Shown piece by piece: positions 1-6,933 of a stretch of 34,600 bases of DNA; the stretch's first letter is position 1; the number at the start of each line of letters is the position of its first letter. The stretch lies in assembly GCA_964415605.1 (NCBI GenBank), contig CAYQBA010000021.1, positions 1 to 34,600 on the forward strand, given 5' to 3'. The notes below the pieces were generated by a model, which saw only the letters and a program-made list of their open reading frames with translations, was not told where the DNA came from and searched no databases. The translations under genes were made by a program, and so were the position numbers. This DNA comes from UCB3 sp964415605. GTDB lineage: Bacteria; Chloroflexota; Anaerolineae; Epilineales; Epilineaceae.

Positions 1-2
1 CG

Positions 3-866
3 GTATCACGGGCATCGCCCCCCCCAGGGCCGCCGCGCAGCATCATCGGCCTCGCCGCCCCAGGGCCGCCGTCCGGCACGTTCGACGCCGTCGCTGACAG
101 CTACGACGCACGCTTCACGCACCACCCCGTCGGCCGGGCCGTCCGCGCGGCCGTATGGCGCCATCTCGACACAGCCTTCGGCCCGGGGGCGCGCGTGGCC
201 GACCTGGGCTGCGGAACCGGCGCCGACGCGGTGCATCTCGCGCGGCGCGGCGCCGACGTCACGGCCATCGACGCCTCGCCCGCGATGCTTGCCGTTGCGC
301 GCCGCAACGCCGCGGCCGCGGGCGTCGGCGACCGGGTGCGGCTGGTGCAAGCGCGCATCGAGGACCTCGCCTCGACGGATCTCGTCGGCGCGGCGCTGGA
401 CGGGGCGATCGCCGACTTCGGCAGCCTCAACTGTCTGTCGGCTCTCAGCGTGAGGCGGCTCGGGCGGGATCTCGGGCACTGCCTTCGGCGCGGGGGGACC
501 TTCGTCGCGGTCGTCATGGGGCCGGCGTGCGCATGGGAGACCGTATGGCACCTGGCGCATCGCGACCCACGGCGGGCGTTCCGCCGCTGGCGAGCCGGCG
601 GCGCGGCGGCCGACCTCGGCGGCGGGCCGTTTGTCGTGCGCTATCCGAGCGCCCGGGCGTTGGCCCGGCTCCTGACGCCGGAGCTCCGGCTGGTGCGGGT
701 TGCCGCGGTCGGCTGTGTCCTGCCGCCCGTTTACGCCGGCGATTGGCTCGCCGGCCGGCCGCGGGCGGTCGCGTGGCTGGCGGCGCTGGATCGGCGGGTC
801 GAGCGCCGGCGGCTGGCCGTGGCGTTGGCGGACCACTACCTGGCCTGGCTGGAGTGCCGGCCGTGA
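3..866 (+). CDS. Class I SAM-dependent methyltransferase, 5'-truncated by the window edge
   Basis: A Rossmann-fold methyltransferase using S-adenosylmethionine; the substrate is unknown. The SAM-binding motif I (VADLGCGTGADAVHLA) starts at 195, followed by an acidic motif II (VTAIDASPAML) and a post-I region. The first in-frame start codon visible is GTG at 195, but the frame is open to the window edge and codes upstream for FDAVADSYDARFTHHPVGRA, the usual N-terminal helix of this fold. There is no in-frame start between 3 and 195, so the true start is probably left of the window. The leading residues are Pro/Gly-rich and contain a 14-bp direct repeat. The stop TGA (864-866) overlaps the GTG start of the next gene, so the two are probably translationally coupled. 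Family assignment is secure; biological role is not. Confidence 0.82.
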   Translation, partial: VSRASPPPGPPRSIIGLAAPGPPSGTFDAVADSYDARFTHHPVGRAVRAAVWRHLDTAFGPGARVADLGCGTGADAVHLARRGADVTAIDASPAMLAVARRNAAAAGVGDRVRLVQARIEDLASTDLVGAALDGAIADFGSLNCLSALSVRRLGRDLGHCLRRGGTFVAVVMGPACAWETVWHLAHRDPRRAFRRWRAGGAAADLGGGPFVVRYPSARALARLLTPELRLVRVAAVGCVLPPVYAGDWLAGRPRAVAWLAALDRRVERRRLAVALADHYLAWLECRP

Positions 867-1819
867 CCGCGGCGTGGCCGATGGTGTGCCCGACCTGCCG
901 CGCGGCGCTGGGCGATCTGCCTGTGGCCCGCGGGGCGGCACCGCGTGTCGCGTGCGCGGCGTGCGGGGGGGAGCGCGAGCGCCGTGGCGGCGTGTGGGAC
1001 TTCCTGACCGCGGACCAGGCGGCGCACTTTGCCCCGTTCCTGGCCGAGTACACCGCGGTGCGGCTGACCGAGGGCCGGGGCGACCTTGCGACCTACGACG
1101 TCGGCGAGCTCCCGTGGGTGGGACCGGCGAACCCCCGAGCATGGGAATGGTACATTCGCGCGGCGAGCTTCGAGCACCTGGTGGCCCACATCGTGCCGCC
1201 GCCGGGCCCGCGGTCGCAGCCGCTGCGGGTGCTCGATCTCGGCGCGGGTACAGGCTGGCTGAGCCGTCGCCTCGCGGAGCTCGGGCACGCGCCGCTCGCC
1301 GTCGACGTGTCGGACGACCCGCGCGACGGCCTCGGCGCCGCGCGCGTCTTCGACGGCCTCCTGGCGGAACCCTTCCCGCGGGTGCGCGCCGACTTCGACC
1401 GACTGCCGCTCGCCGACGGCGCGGCCGACGTCGCGATCTTCAACGCGTCGTTTCACTACAGCCCCGATCTCGGCGCGACGCTCGCCGAGGGCATGCGGGT
1501 CCTCGCGCCCGGCGGCCGGCTGGTCATCCTCGACTCCCCGATTTACCACAGCGCGGCGACCGGCGAACGCATGGTGGCGGCCCGCAGGCAGTCGTACGTC
1601 GAACGGTTCGGCTTCGCCTCGGATCGGTTGGGGAGCCGCGAGTTCCTGGTCGACAGCGAGGTCGGTCGATTCGGGCGCGAGCTGGGACTGCGTTGGCGGG
1701 TGCTCGCACCGCACTACGGGCTGGCCTGGAACGCCCGCCGCTGGTGGCGGCGCTGGCGCACCGGCCGCGAGTCGGCGCGGTTCGAGATCCTGGTAGCCCA
1801 GCGCGAGGCCGACGCGTGA
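863..1819 (+). CDS. SAM-dependent methyltransferase with N-terminal zinc-ribbon
   Basis: About 318 residues. Two CxxC pairs (Cys9/Cys12 and Cys31/Cys34) form a small zinc ribbon at the N-terminus. A class I methyltransferase domain follows, with motif I VLDLGAGTGWLSRRLAELG, an acidic second strand (LAVDVS) and the late motif RVLAPGGRLVILDSP. The GTG start at 863 overlaps the previous stop as GTGA. The frame is open further upstream, but that part is antisense-like noise over the first methyltransferase and would put the zinc ribbon in mid-protein. The 3' end overlaps the radical SAM gene in the same GTGA fashion. The ribbon may bind a nucleic acid or carrier, or only stabilise the fold. Substrate unknown. 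Confidence 0.85.
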   Translation: MTAAWPMVCPTCRAALGDLPVARGAAPRVACAACGGERERRGGVWDFLTADQAAHFAPFLAEYTAVRLTEGRGDLATYDVGELPWVGPANPRAWEWYIRAASFEHLVAHIVPPPGPRSQPLRVLDLGAGTGWLSRRLAELGHAPLAVDVSDDPRDGLGAARVFDGLLAEPFPRVRADFDRLPLADGAADVAIFNASFHYSPDLGATLAEGMRVLAPGGRLVILDSPIYHSAATGERMVAARRQSYVERFGFASDRLGSREFLVDSEVGRFGRELGLRWRVLAPHYGLAWNARRWWRRWRTGRESARFEILVAQREADA

Positions 1820-2910
1820 CGACAACGCTGACACCGCGACCCCGTTCATCGGGTAACCTCGATGATCGCGGCGGCGCAAGCGAGGGCGACCGCGATGACG
1901 GCGGCGCCGCCGCGGTCGATCACGCGATCACCCGGCTGCCGATCCTGATCCTGTACCCGTTTGCCCGGTGCGACTGCCGGTGCGGGATGTGCGACATCTG
2001 GCGCGGTCCCGGCCATGCGCTGCTCGACCCAACCGTCGTGGCCGCTTCGGTCGAGGGCTGGCGGGACTTGGGCGTCCGGCGCGTCGTCCTGAGCGGCGGC
2101 GAGCCGCTCCTCCACCCGCGGCTCTGGGACATCGCCGCGCCCATCGCCGCGGCCGGCATCGGCATCACGCTGCTGACGGCCGGTCTGCAGCTCGAGCGGC
2201 ACGCAGCCGACGTCGCCCGCCACGTCGACGACGTGGTCGTGTCGCTCGACGGCCCGCCCGGCGTCCACGACACCATCCGCGGCGTGCCGGGTGCGTTCCG
2301 GCGACTCGCGGCCGGCGTCGCGGCCGTGCGCGCCCGGGCGCCCCGGCCGGCCGTCACCGCGCGCTGCACCGTCCAGCAGGCCAACTTCAGGCATCTGCGC
2401 CGGATCGTGGACACCGCGCTTGGCATCGGCGTCGACGCCGTCTCGTTTCTCGCCGTCGACGCGACGAGCGATGCGTTCAACCGGCCCGGCGGCTGGCCGA
2501 CAGGGCGCCGCGACGCCGTGGCGCTGACGACCGCCGATCTCCCCGCCTTGCGGGCGGAGCTCGACGCGCTGTTCGCCGCGCACGGCCCGGACTTCGCCGG
2601 CGGCTTCATCGTCGAGTCGCCCGCCAAGCTCGACCGGTGCCTGTTCGACCACTTCGCGGCGCTCGCCGGCCACGGCGACTTCCCGCCCGCCACGTGCAAC
2701 GCCCCGTGGGTGAGCGCCGTCGTGACCGCCGACGGCGCCGTGCAGCCGTGCTTCTTCCACCCGCCGGTCGGACGCTGGGGGGGCGCACCGCTGTCGGACG
2801 TCCTCAACGCGGCCCCCGCCCTGGACTTCCGGCGCGGGCTCGACGTGGCGGCAAACCCCGTCTGCCGGCAGTGCGTTTGCCGGCTGAACCTCGCAACGCC
2901 GGTGCTATAA
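1816..2910 (+). CDS. Radical SAM protein with SPASM/twitch-like C-terminal cysteines
   Basis: About 364 residues. The radical SAM cluster motif CxxxCxxC is Cys52, Cys56 and Cys59 (in ARCDCRCGMCDIW), which would hold a 4Fe-4S cluster and cleave SAM to a 5'-deoxyadenosyl radical. The SAM-binding GGEP motif follows (VVLSGGEPLLHP). The C-terminus has further cysteines (about 294, 312, 350, 353 and 355) in a CNAP...QPCFFH...CRQCVC arrangement, as in SPASM or twitch domains that bind auxiliary clusters in peptide- or sugar-modifying enzymes. The start is GTG 1816, overlapping the previous stop. The first 35 residues are a disordered Asp/Gly/Arg-rich tail. The substrate cannot be told; no precursor peptide is recognised inside the window. 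Confidence 0.88.
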   Translation: MTTTLTPRPRSSGNLDDRGGASEGDRDDGGAAAVDHAITRLPILILYPFARCDCRCGMCDIWRGPGHALLDPTVVAASVEGWRDLGVRRVVLSGGEPLLHPRLWDIAAPIAAAGIGITLLTAGLQLERHAADVARHVDDVVVSLDGPPGVHDTIRGVPGAFRRLAAGVAAVRARAPRPAVTARCTVQQANFRHLRRIVDTALGIGVDAVSFLAVDATSDAFNRPGGWPTGRRDAVALTTADLPALRAELDALFAAHGPDFAGGFIVESPAKLDRCLFDHFAALAGHGDFPPATCNAPWVSAVVTADGAVQPCFFHPPVGRWGGAPLSDVLNAAPALDFRRGLDVAANPVCRQCVCRLNLATPVL

Positions 2911-2911
2911 T
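2903..2911 (+). promoter_or_regulatory. Extended -10 promoter TGC-TATAAT
   Basis: A perfect TATAAT (2906-2911) is preceded by TG at 2903-2904, an extended -10. It overlaps the TAA stop of the radical SAM gene (2908-2910). No good -35 is visible at 16-18 bp, which is usual for extended -10 promoters. It would start a transcript near 2918 and give a leader of about 65 nt for the LuxR/Kelch gene. In DNA this GC-rich the match is unlikely by chance, but it is not proven. Confidence 0.6.
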
Positions 2912-2982
2912 CGCCGGACGCGGGCGCGGCATGCGCCCGCGTCTGACGATGCCCCGACGCGACCTTGCCGCGCGACCGCTCC

Positions 2983-4422
2983 ATGACCGATCCACACCCC
3001 TTCCCCTCCACGACCCTCAGCGACACCGAGGTCGAGATCCTCCGGCTCGTGGCCACCGGCGCGACCAACCGGGAGATCGGCCGGGCGCGGCACATCTCGG
3101 AAGCCACGGTCAAGAAGCACCTCACCAACATCAACCTCAAGCTCGGCACCAGCAACCGCACCGAGGCCATGCGCCGCGCCCTCGAGCTCGGGCTCGTCAG
3201 CGTCGACACCCCCGTCGACCGGGACGCATCGGCCGCCGATGGCGCGCGTCCCGCGGACGACGACGTCGCACGCCGACTGGCCGAGGAGCTCGAGCGCGCC
3301 CGCCAGCGGTCGCGGCATACGGGGCGCGGGCTGGTCGTGGCGTCGGGCCTCGTGCTGTTGCTGGGGTTCGCGCTGACCTACGTGCTGGTCCGCGAGCCAG
3401 CGGGCGATACGCCGCGCCCGGTCGCGATGCCGACGGCGGTCGTCGCCGCCGGCCAGCCCTTCTGGATTCCGGGGGCGCCGCTCAGCGGCGGGCCCCGCAG
3501 CGGGCTGGCGCTGGCGACGGTCGGCAACACCGTGTACGCCATCGGCGGCACGGGCCCGGGCGGGGTGCGCGCGGACACGCTGCGCTACGAACGCGGCCTG
3601 GTCAACCAGTGGAAGCCCGAGCCGGCCAAACCCACGGCCGTCCGCGACATCGCGGCGGCGGTGGTCGAGGAACGCATCGTCGTGCCCGGCGGCTGTGGCG
3701 CGGACGGGCGGGCGCTCGACATCGTCGAGGTGTACGACCCGGCCACCCGCACCTGGGCAGGCGCGCCGTCGCTTCCCGAGCCGCGCTGCGGCTACGGCCT
3801 GGCGGTCCTGGATGGCCGAATCTACCTGTTCGGCGGGCGCGCGAGCGACGATCCCGGCACGGCGGCGGACGACATCTGGACCTTCAGGCTCGGTGATGCG
3901 GCGTGGGTGCCGGTGGCTGACGTCGACCGCATGCCCCAGCCGCGGGCCGATCTGGCCGTCGCGGTCGTCGAGCGCGCCATCCATGTGCTCGGCGGGCGCG
4001 ACCCGAGCGGCGAGGCCTGGCCCGACCACTGGATCTTCCGGCCGTTCGCGCCGTCGAAGTGGGACACCTCGAGCGGGGTGCGGCTGCCCCAGGCCCGCGC
4101 CGGCCACGTCGCCACGGGCCTCGTGCAGGCGGGCTCGCCGCAGGCTCGCCGGTGGATCTACGTGGTCGGTGGCGGCTGGGACGCCAACGTCCAACCCGGG
4201 GCGATCCTCCTCGAGCTCGACGGCGACGCCGGGTGGCGGCCGTTCGCCGACCTCGGCAACGTGACCGCCGGGCAGACCCCGCAGCGCGGGGCCGGACTGA
4301 CCGTGCGGAACGCCGGCGGGCAGCTCTTCCTGGGCGGCGGCCAGACCGCCGACGGCGAGCCCCTGGACCGCACGCACATCCTCAACCTTGGATCCGAGAA
4401 CATGCCGGCGCCGGGCGGGTGA
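2983..4422 (+). CDS. Membrane-tethered LuxR-type HTH protein with extracytoplasmic Kelch propeller
   Basis: About 479 residues. Residues 12-70 are a GerE/LuxR-family DNA-binding domain (LSDTEVEILRLVATG, TNREI, ISEATVKKHLTNI, KLGTSNRTEA). A charged linker follows, then one hydrophobic helix at about 117-136. Residues 150-475 carry Kelch-like blades with repeated YAIGG, VVPGG, YLFGG, HVLGG and YVVGG strands. The likely topology is HTH in the cytoplasm and propeller outside, as in ToxR-like one-component regulators. No phosphorylation receiver is present. I chose ATG 2983; an in-frame TTG at 2965 is the alternative, and neither has a clear Shine-Dalgarno site. The gene has its own promoter (2903-2911). 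Target genes and ligand are unknown; the neighbouring secreted proteins are the obvious guess. Confidence 0.85.
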   Translation: MTDPHPFPSTTLSDTEVEILRLVATGATNREIGRARHISEATVKKHLTNINLKLGTSNRTEAMRRALELGLVSVDTPVDRDASAADGARPADDDVARRLAEELERARQRSRHTGRGLVVASGLVLLLGFALTYVLVREPAGDTPRPVAMPTAVVAAGQPFWIPGAPLSGGPRSGLALATVGNTVYAIGGTGPGGVRADTLRYERGLVNQWKPEPAKPTAVRDIAAAVVEERIVVPGGCGADGRALDIVEVYDPATRTWAGAPSLPEPRCGYGLAVLDGRIYLFGGRASDDPGTAADDIWTFRLGDAAWVPVADVDRMPQPRADLAVAVVERAIHVLGGRDPSGEAWPDHWIFRPFAPSKWDTSSGVRLPQARAGHVATGLVQAGSPQARRWIYVVGGGWDANVQPGAILLELDGDAGWRPFADLGNVTAGQTPQRGAGLTVRNAGGQLFLGGGQTADGEPLDRTHILNLGSENMPAPGG

Positions 4423-4482
4423 GCGGCCGGGCGGATCGGGATCCCCGAAGGCCGGCCGCCTCTGGCCGGACCGCGTTCGGTA

Positions 4483-4491
4483 TGCTAGACT
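4483..4491 (+). promoter_or_regulatory. Candidate extended -10 promoter (TGC-TAGACT)
   Basis: TG at 4483-4484 followed one base later by TAGACT (4486-4491) matches the same extended -10 layout seen at 2903. An overlapping TATGCT lies at 4481-4486. No convincing -35 is present. It would give the secreted-protein gene a leader of about 120 nt. The rest of the 4423-4619 gap is GC-rich and shows nothing else I can name. Confidence 0.4.
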
Positions 4492-4619
4492 GACGCGAAG
4501 GCACGGGGGAGGTTGCCGCCCGCGGCTCGCGCCGGCCGCCGGGATCGCGTGCCGCCGGGCGCGTCGCCGGACACCGGAGTGCCGCGCGGCGCGGGGACAT
4601 CGACACGGAGGAGTCGGAG

Positions 4620-6860
4620 ATGAGCATGCGGATCGGATCGCGCCTGATGGCGATGGCGGCCATGGGCGCGGCGGTGTTGACGGCCCTGCCGGGGATGGCG
4701 GCCGTGCCGGACACGGTGGCCACCGGCTCGAGCGCCCTTCCCGGGCTCATCGATGTCGGTGTGGTCGACGTCCGCCCGGCCGGGCCTGGCGCGTCGGCGC
4801 CGGCCGGCGAGGCCGCCGACCAAAACGACCCCGAGATCATCGAGGTCCAGGACTTCGGGAACACGGTGTTCCCCCCTGCGGACTGGGACCTGCGCGACGC
4901 CATCAACGGCACGACCGGCACCAACATCGGCCACGGCTGGAGCCGCCAGGTGTGCGAGTCCCCCGACGGGAGCCAGGGCGCCGCGTGGTCGGTCGGCGGC
5001 GGCACCGACGGCGCCGGGCTGGCGTGTGGGGCGGCCTACACCCGGCCCGTCGAGAGCTACCTCACCCGTTCGGGCGTCGACACGCGCAGCTTCCAGGGCG
5101 GCCTGCTCGTGACGCTCAACCTGTGGGTGGACTCGCCGGCGCCATCGCCCGGCGAGCCCGAGCCGTTCCGGGTGTGCATGCTGCCGCGCGGCCAGACCCA
5201 GGCGCGATGCTTCAGCTTCAACCTGCAGCCGACCCAGCGGCGCCGCTGGCTCGAGCTCCGCGAGCCGCTGAGCTTCCCCGAGGCCGCCAACCGCGAGGCG
5301 GTCGACATCCTGTTCGTGTACCGCGACCTCGCACCGTCCGGGACCCAGTCGGGCGTCTTCATCGACAACGTGGTCATCATGGGCCTGCCCGGTGCCGCGC
5401 CGCCCACCGAGACCCCCGCGACGCCGCCGACCGGCCAGGCCACCGCCACGCGCACGGCCACGCGCGGCCCGTCGGCCACGCCGACCCTCCGCCCCACCCC
5501 CACGCCCGCCGGCCGCGTGGCGTTCCTGCCCATCCTCATGCAGTCCGCCGACAAGGACGACCCGGCGACGTTCCCGACCGCCCCGAGCACGACGATCAAC
5601 ATCGCCTTCGGCTCCGACGTCCGCCCGGACGGCACCGTCGTCGGCGCGTCGAAGGTGTTCGCCGCCGGCATCCTGCGGCTGTGCGCCAAGGAGAGCTGGT
5701 ACGGCTTTGCCAGGGGCACGACCATCGCATGGAAGTGGCACTTCTTCAGCGGGGGCACCTGGGTCGAGATCCCGGGGGCCGGCGACAGCGCGGACGCGGG
5801 CGCGGTCGAGTGGGCCCGCCAGTGCATCACCAACGAGCCCGGAGGCAACCCCGCGCCGCTGCCCGAGACGCGCTATCGGGTGAGCGTGTTCGTGAGCGAT
5901 GACCCCGAGCCGGCGGCGGTCGAGGAAGCCCTGGTGACCGACGATCCCGGCCCGGGTGTGCCGACGCTCGAGCCGACGCACACGCCCGAGCCCACGATCG
6001 CCCCGTCGCCCACGCCAGCCAAGACCCCGATCCCCGGCGCGCCGCTGTGCGAGCCGCCGATCGAGAACGGCGACTTCGAGCGCGGGCCGTCGGTCGGATG
6101 GTTCCTGCGCACCAACGCGACCGACACCAACATCAGCCGTGTGATCGTGCGCGCCGCCGACATCGGCCCGAACGTGCGGGCCGCCGGCGGCGACTGGATG
6201 GCGATCATGGGCGGCGGCGTCGACGTCGTCGACCAGCTCGGCACGCCGCTGTTCGAGCTGCCCGACGCCTCCGACGTCGTCTCGGCGACGCTCGACTTCA
6301 AGGCAGCCATCCTGACCGAGCAGAGCGCCGACGGCACCAGCGACGACACGTTCGCGCCGTTCTTCATCAACCAGGACAACGCGTCGGTCCAGGTGCCCCG
6401 GAGCGGCATCTCCGAAGAGAACGTGCCGGCCAACCTCATTGGGCAGTGGCTGGAGTTGCAGGCCCCCATCGACGTCACCCAGCTGATCATCAGGCGCGAC
6501 GGCTGGTCGCAGGCCCGCCTGCTCTTCCAGAGCCGCAACAGCGCGGATCGACCGTCGGTGCACTTCGTCGACGAGGTCGAGCTCGTGATCTGCTTGAAGG
6601 GCGGCGTCGTGCGCCGCATCACGCTGGCGTCGACCGCTGCGGACGCCAGGCGCCGCGTGAGCATCGACGGCGGGTCGACGTCGCGCTTGATGCCCGCCGG
6701 GGCCCCGCCGTCGTCGCCGCCCGCCCTGCTCGATGTCGCGAGCCTCGCCGGGTTGCGGCGCGCGCGGGCCGCTGTTGGATCGGTCCCATACCCGGCGACG
6801 GTGGGTGGCCGCCGGTTTGACCTGCCGCGCGTGACGCCGCTGGGGGCGGGCGAACGCTGA
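4620..6860 (+). CDS. Secreted multidomain protein with Thr/Pro linkers
   Basis: 746 residues. A signal peptide covers about 1-28 (hydrophobic AMAAMGAAVLTALPGMAA). Three globular parts are separated by low-complexity linkers: domain 1 at about 75-256, a Thr/Pro linker at 257-298, a short FLPILM motif at 302-307, domain 2 at about 320-440, a second Thr/Pro linker at 443-474, and domain 3 from about 478 (ENGDFERG...GWF, a start often seen in jelly-roll or carbohydrate-binding modules). Domain 1 (DFGNTVFPPADWDLRD) resembles jelly-roll domains attached to secreted hydrolases. No catalytic motif was recognised. The start has a strong Shine-Dalgarno site (GGAGGAG about 8 nt upstream). The following gene is a membrane-anchored glycosidase, so a role in glycan binding at the cell surface is a guess. 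Confidence 0.85.
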   Translation: MSMRIGSRLMAMAAMGAAVLTALPGMAAVPDTVATGSSALPGLIDVGVVDVRPAGPGASAPAGEAADQNDPEIIEVQDFGNTVFPPADWDLRDAINGTTGTNIGHGWSRQVCESPDGSQGAAWSVGGGTDGAGLACGAAYTRPVESYLTRSGVDTRSFQGGLLVTLNLWVDSPAPSPGEPEPFRVCMLPRGQTQARCFSFNLQPTQRRRWLELREPLSFPEAANREAVDILFVYRDLAPSGTQSGVFIDNVVIMGLPGAAPPTETPATPPTGQATATRTATRGPSATPTLRPTPTPAGRVAFLPILMQSADKDDPATFPTAPSTTINIAFGSDVRPDGTVVGASKVFAAGILRLCAKESWYGFARGTTIAWKWHFFSGGTWVEIPGAGDSADAGAVEWARQCITNEPGGNPAPLPETRYRVSVFVSDDPEPAAVEEALVTDDPGPGVPTLEPTHTPEPTIAPSPTPAKTPIPGAPLCEPPIENGDFERGPSVGWFLRTNATDTNISRVIVRAADIGPNVRAAGGDWMAIMGGGVDVVDQLGTPLFELPDASDVVSATLDFKAAILTEQSADGTSDDTFAPFFINQDNASVQVPRSGISEENVPANLIGQWLELQAPIDVTQLIIRRDGWSQARLLFQSRNSADRPSVHFVDEVELVICLKGGVVRRITLASTAADARRRVSIDGGSTSRLMPAGAPPSSPPALLDVASLAGLRRARAAVGSVPYPATVGGRRFDLPRVTPLGAGER

Positions 6861-6875
6861 TCCAGGACGCAACGC

Positions 6876-6919
6876 CTGGCCAGCGCGGGTGGTCGGATGG
6901 CACCGCCCGCGCTGGCCGG
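6876..6919 (+). terminator. Strong intergenic hairpin, terminator-like without a U-run
   Basis: The perfect 12-bp arms GGCCAGCGCGGG (6878-6889) and CCCGCGCTGGCC (6906-6917) extend inward by four more pairs (one G-T wobble) to an 8-nt loop. No T-tract follows, so this is either a weak terminator, an RNA-stability element or a processing site. It begins 16 nt after the stop of the secreted-protein gene. Confidence 0.5.
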
Positions 6920-6933
6920 ACCCCGGTTCCGAC

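Noticed and set aside
22..71. 14-bp direct repeat CCCCAGGGCCGCCG at 22-35 and 58-71
   Set aside because: Seen, but it is in Pro/Gly-coding low-complexity sequence at the very edge; two copies do not support a repeat array or attachment site.
155..862. Upstream extension of the zinc-ribbon methyltransferase frame
   Set aside because: It lies wholly over the first methyltransferase, is Arg/Gly-rich out-of-frame sequence, and would bury the zinc ribbon; GTG 863 is the natural start.
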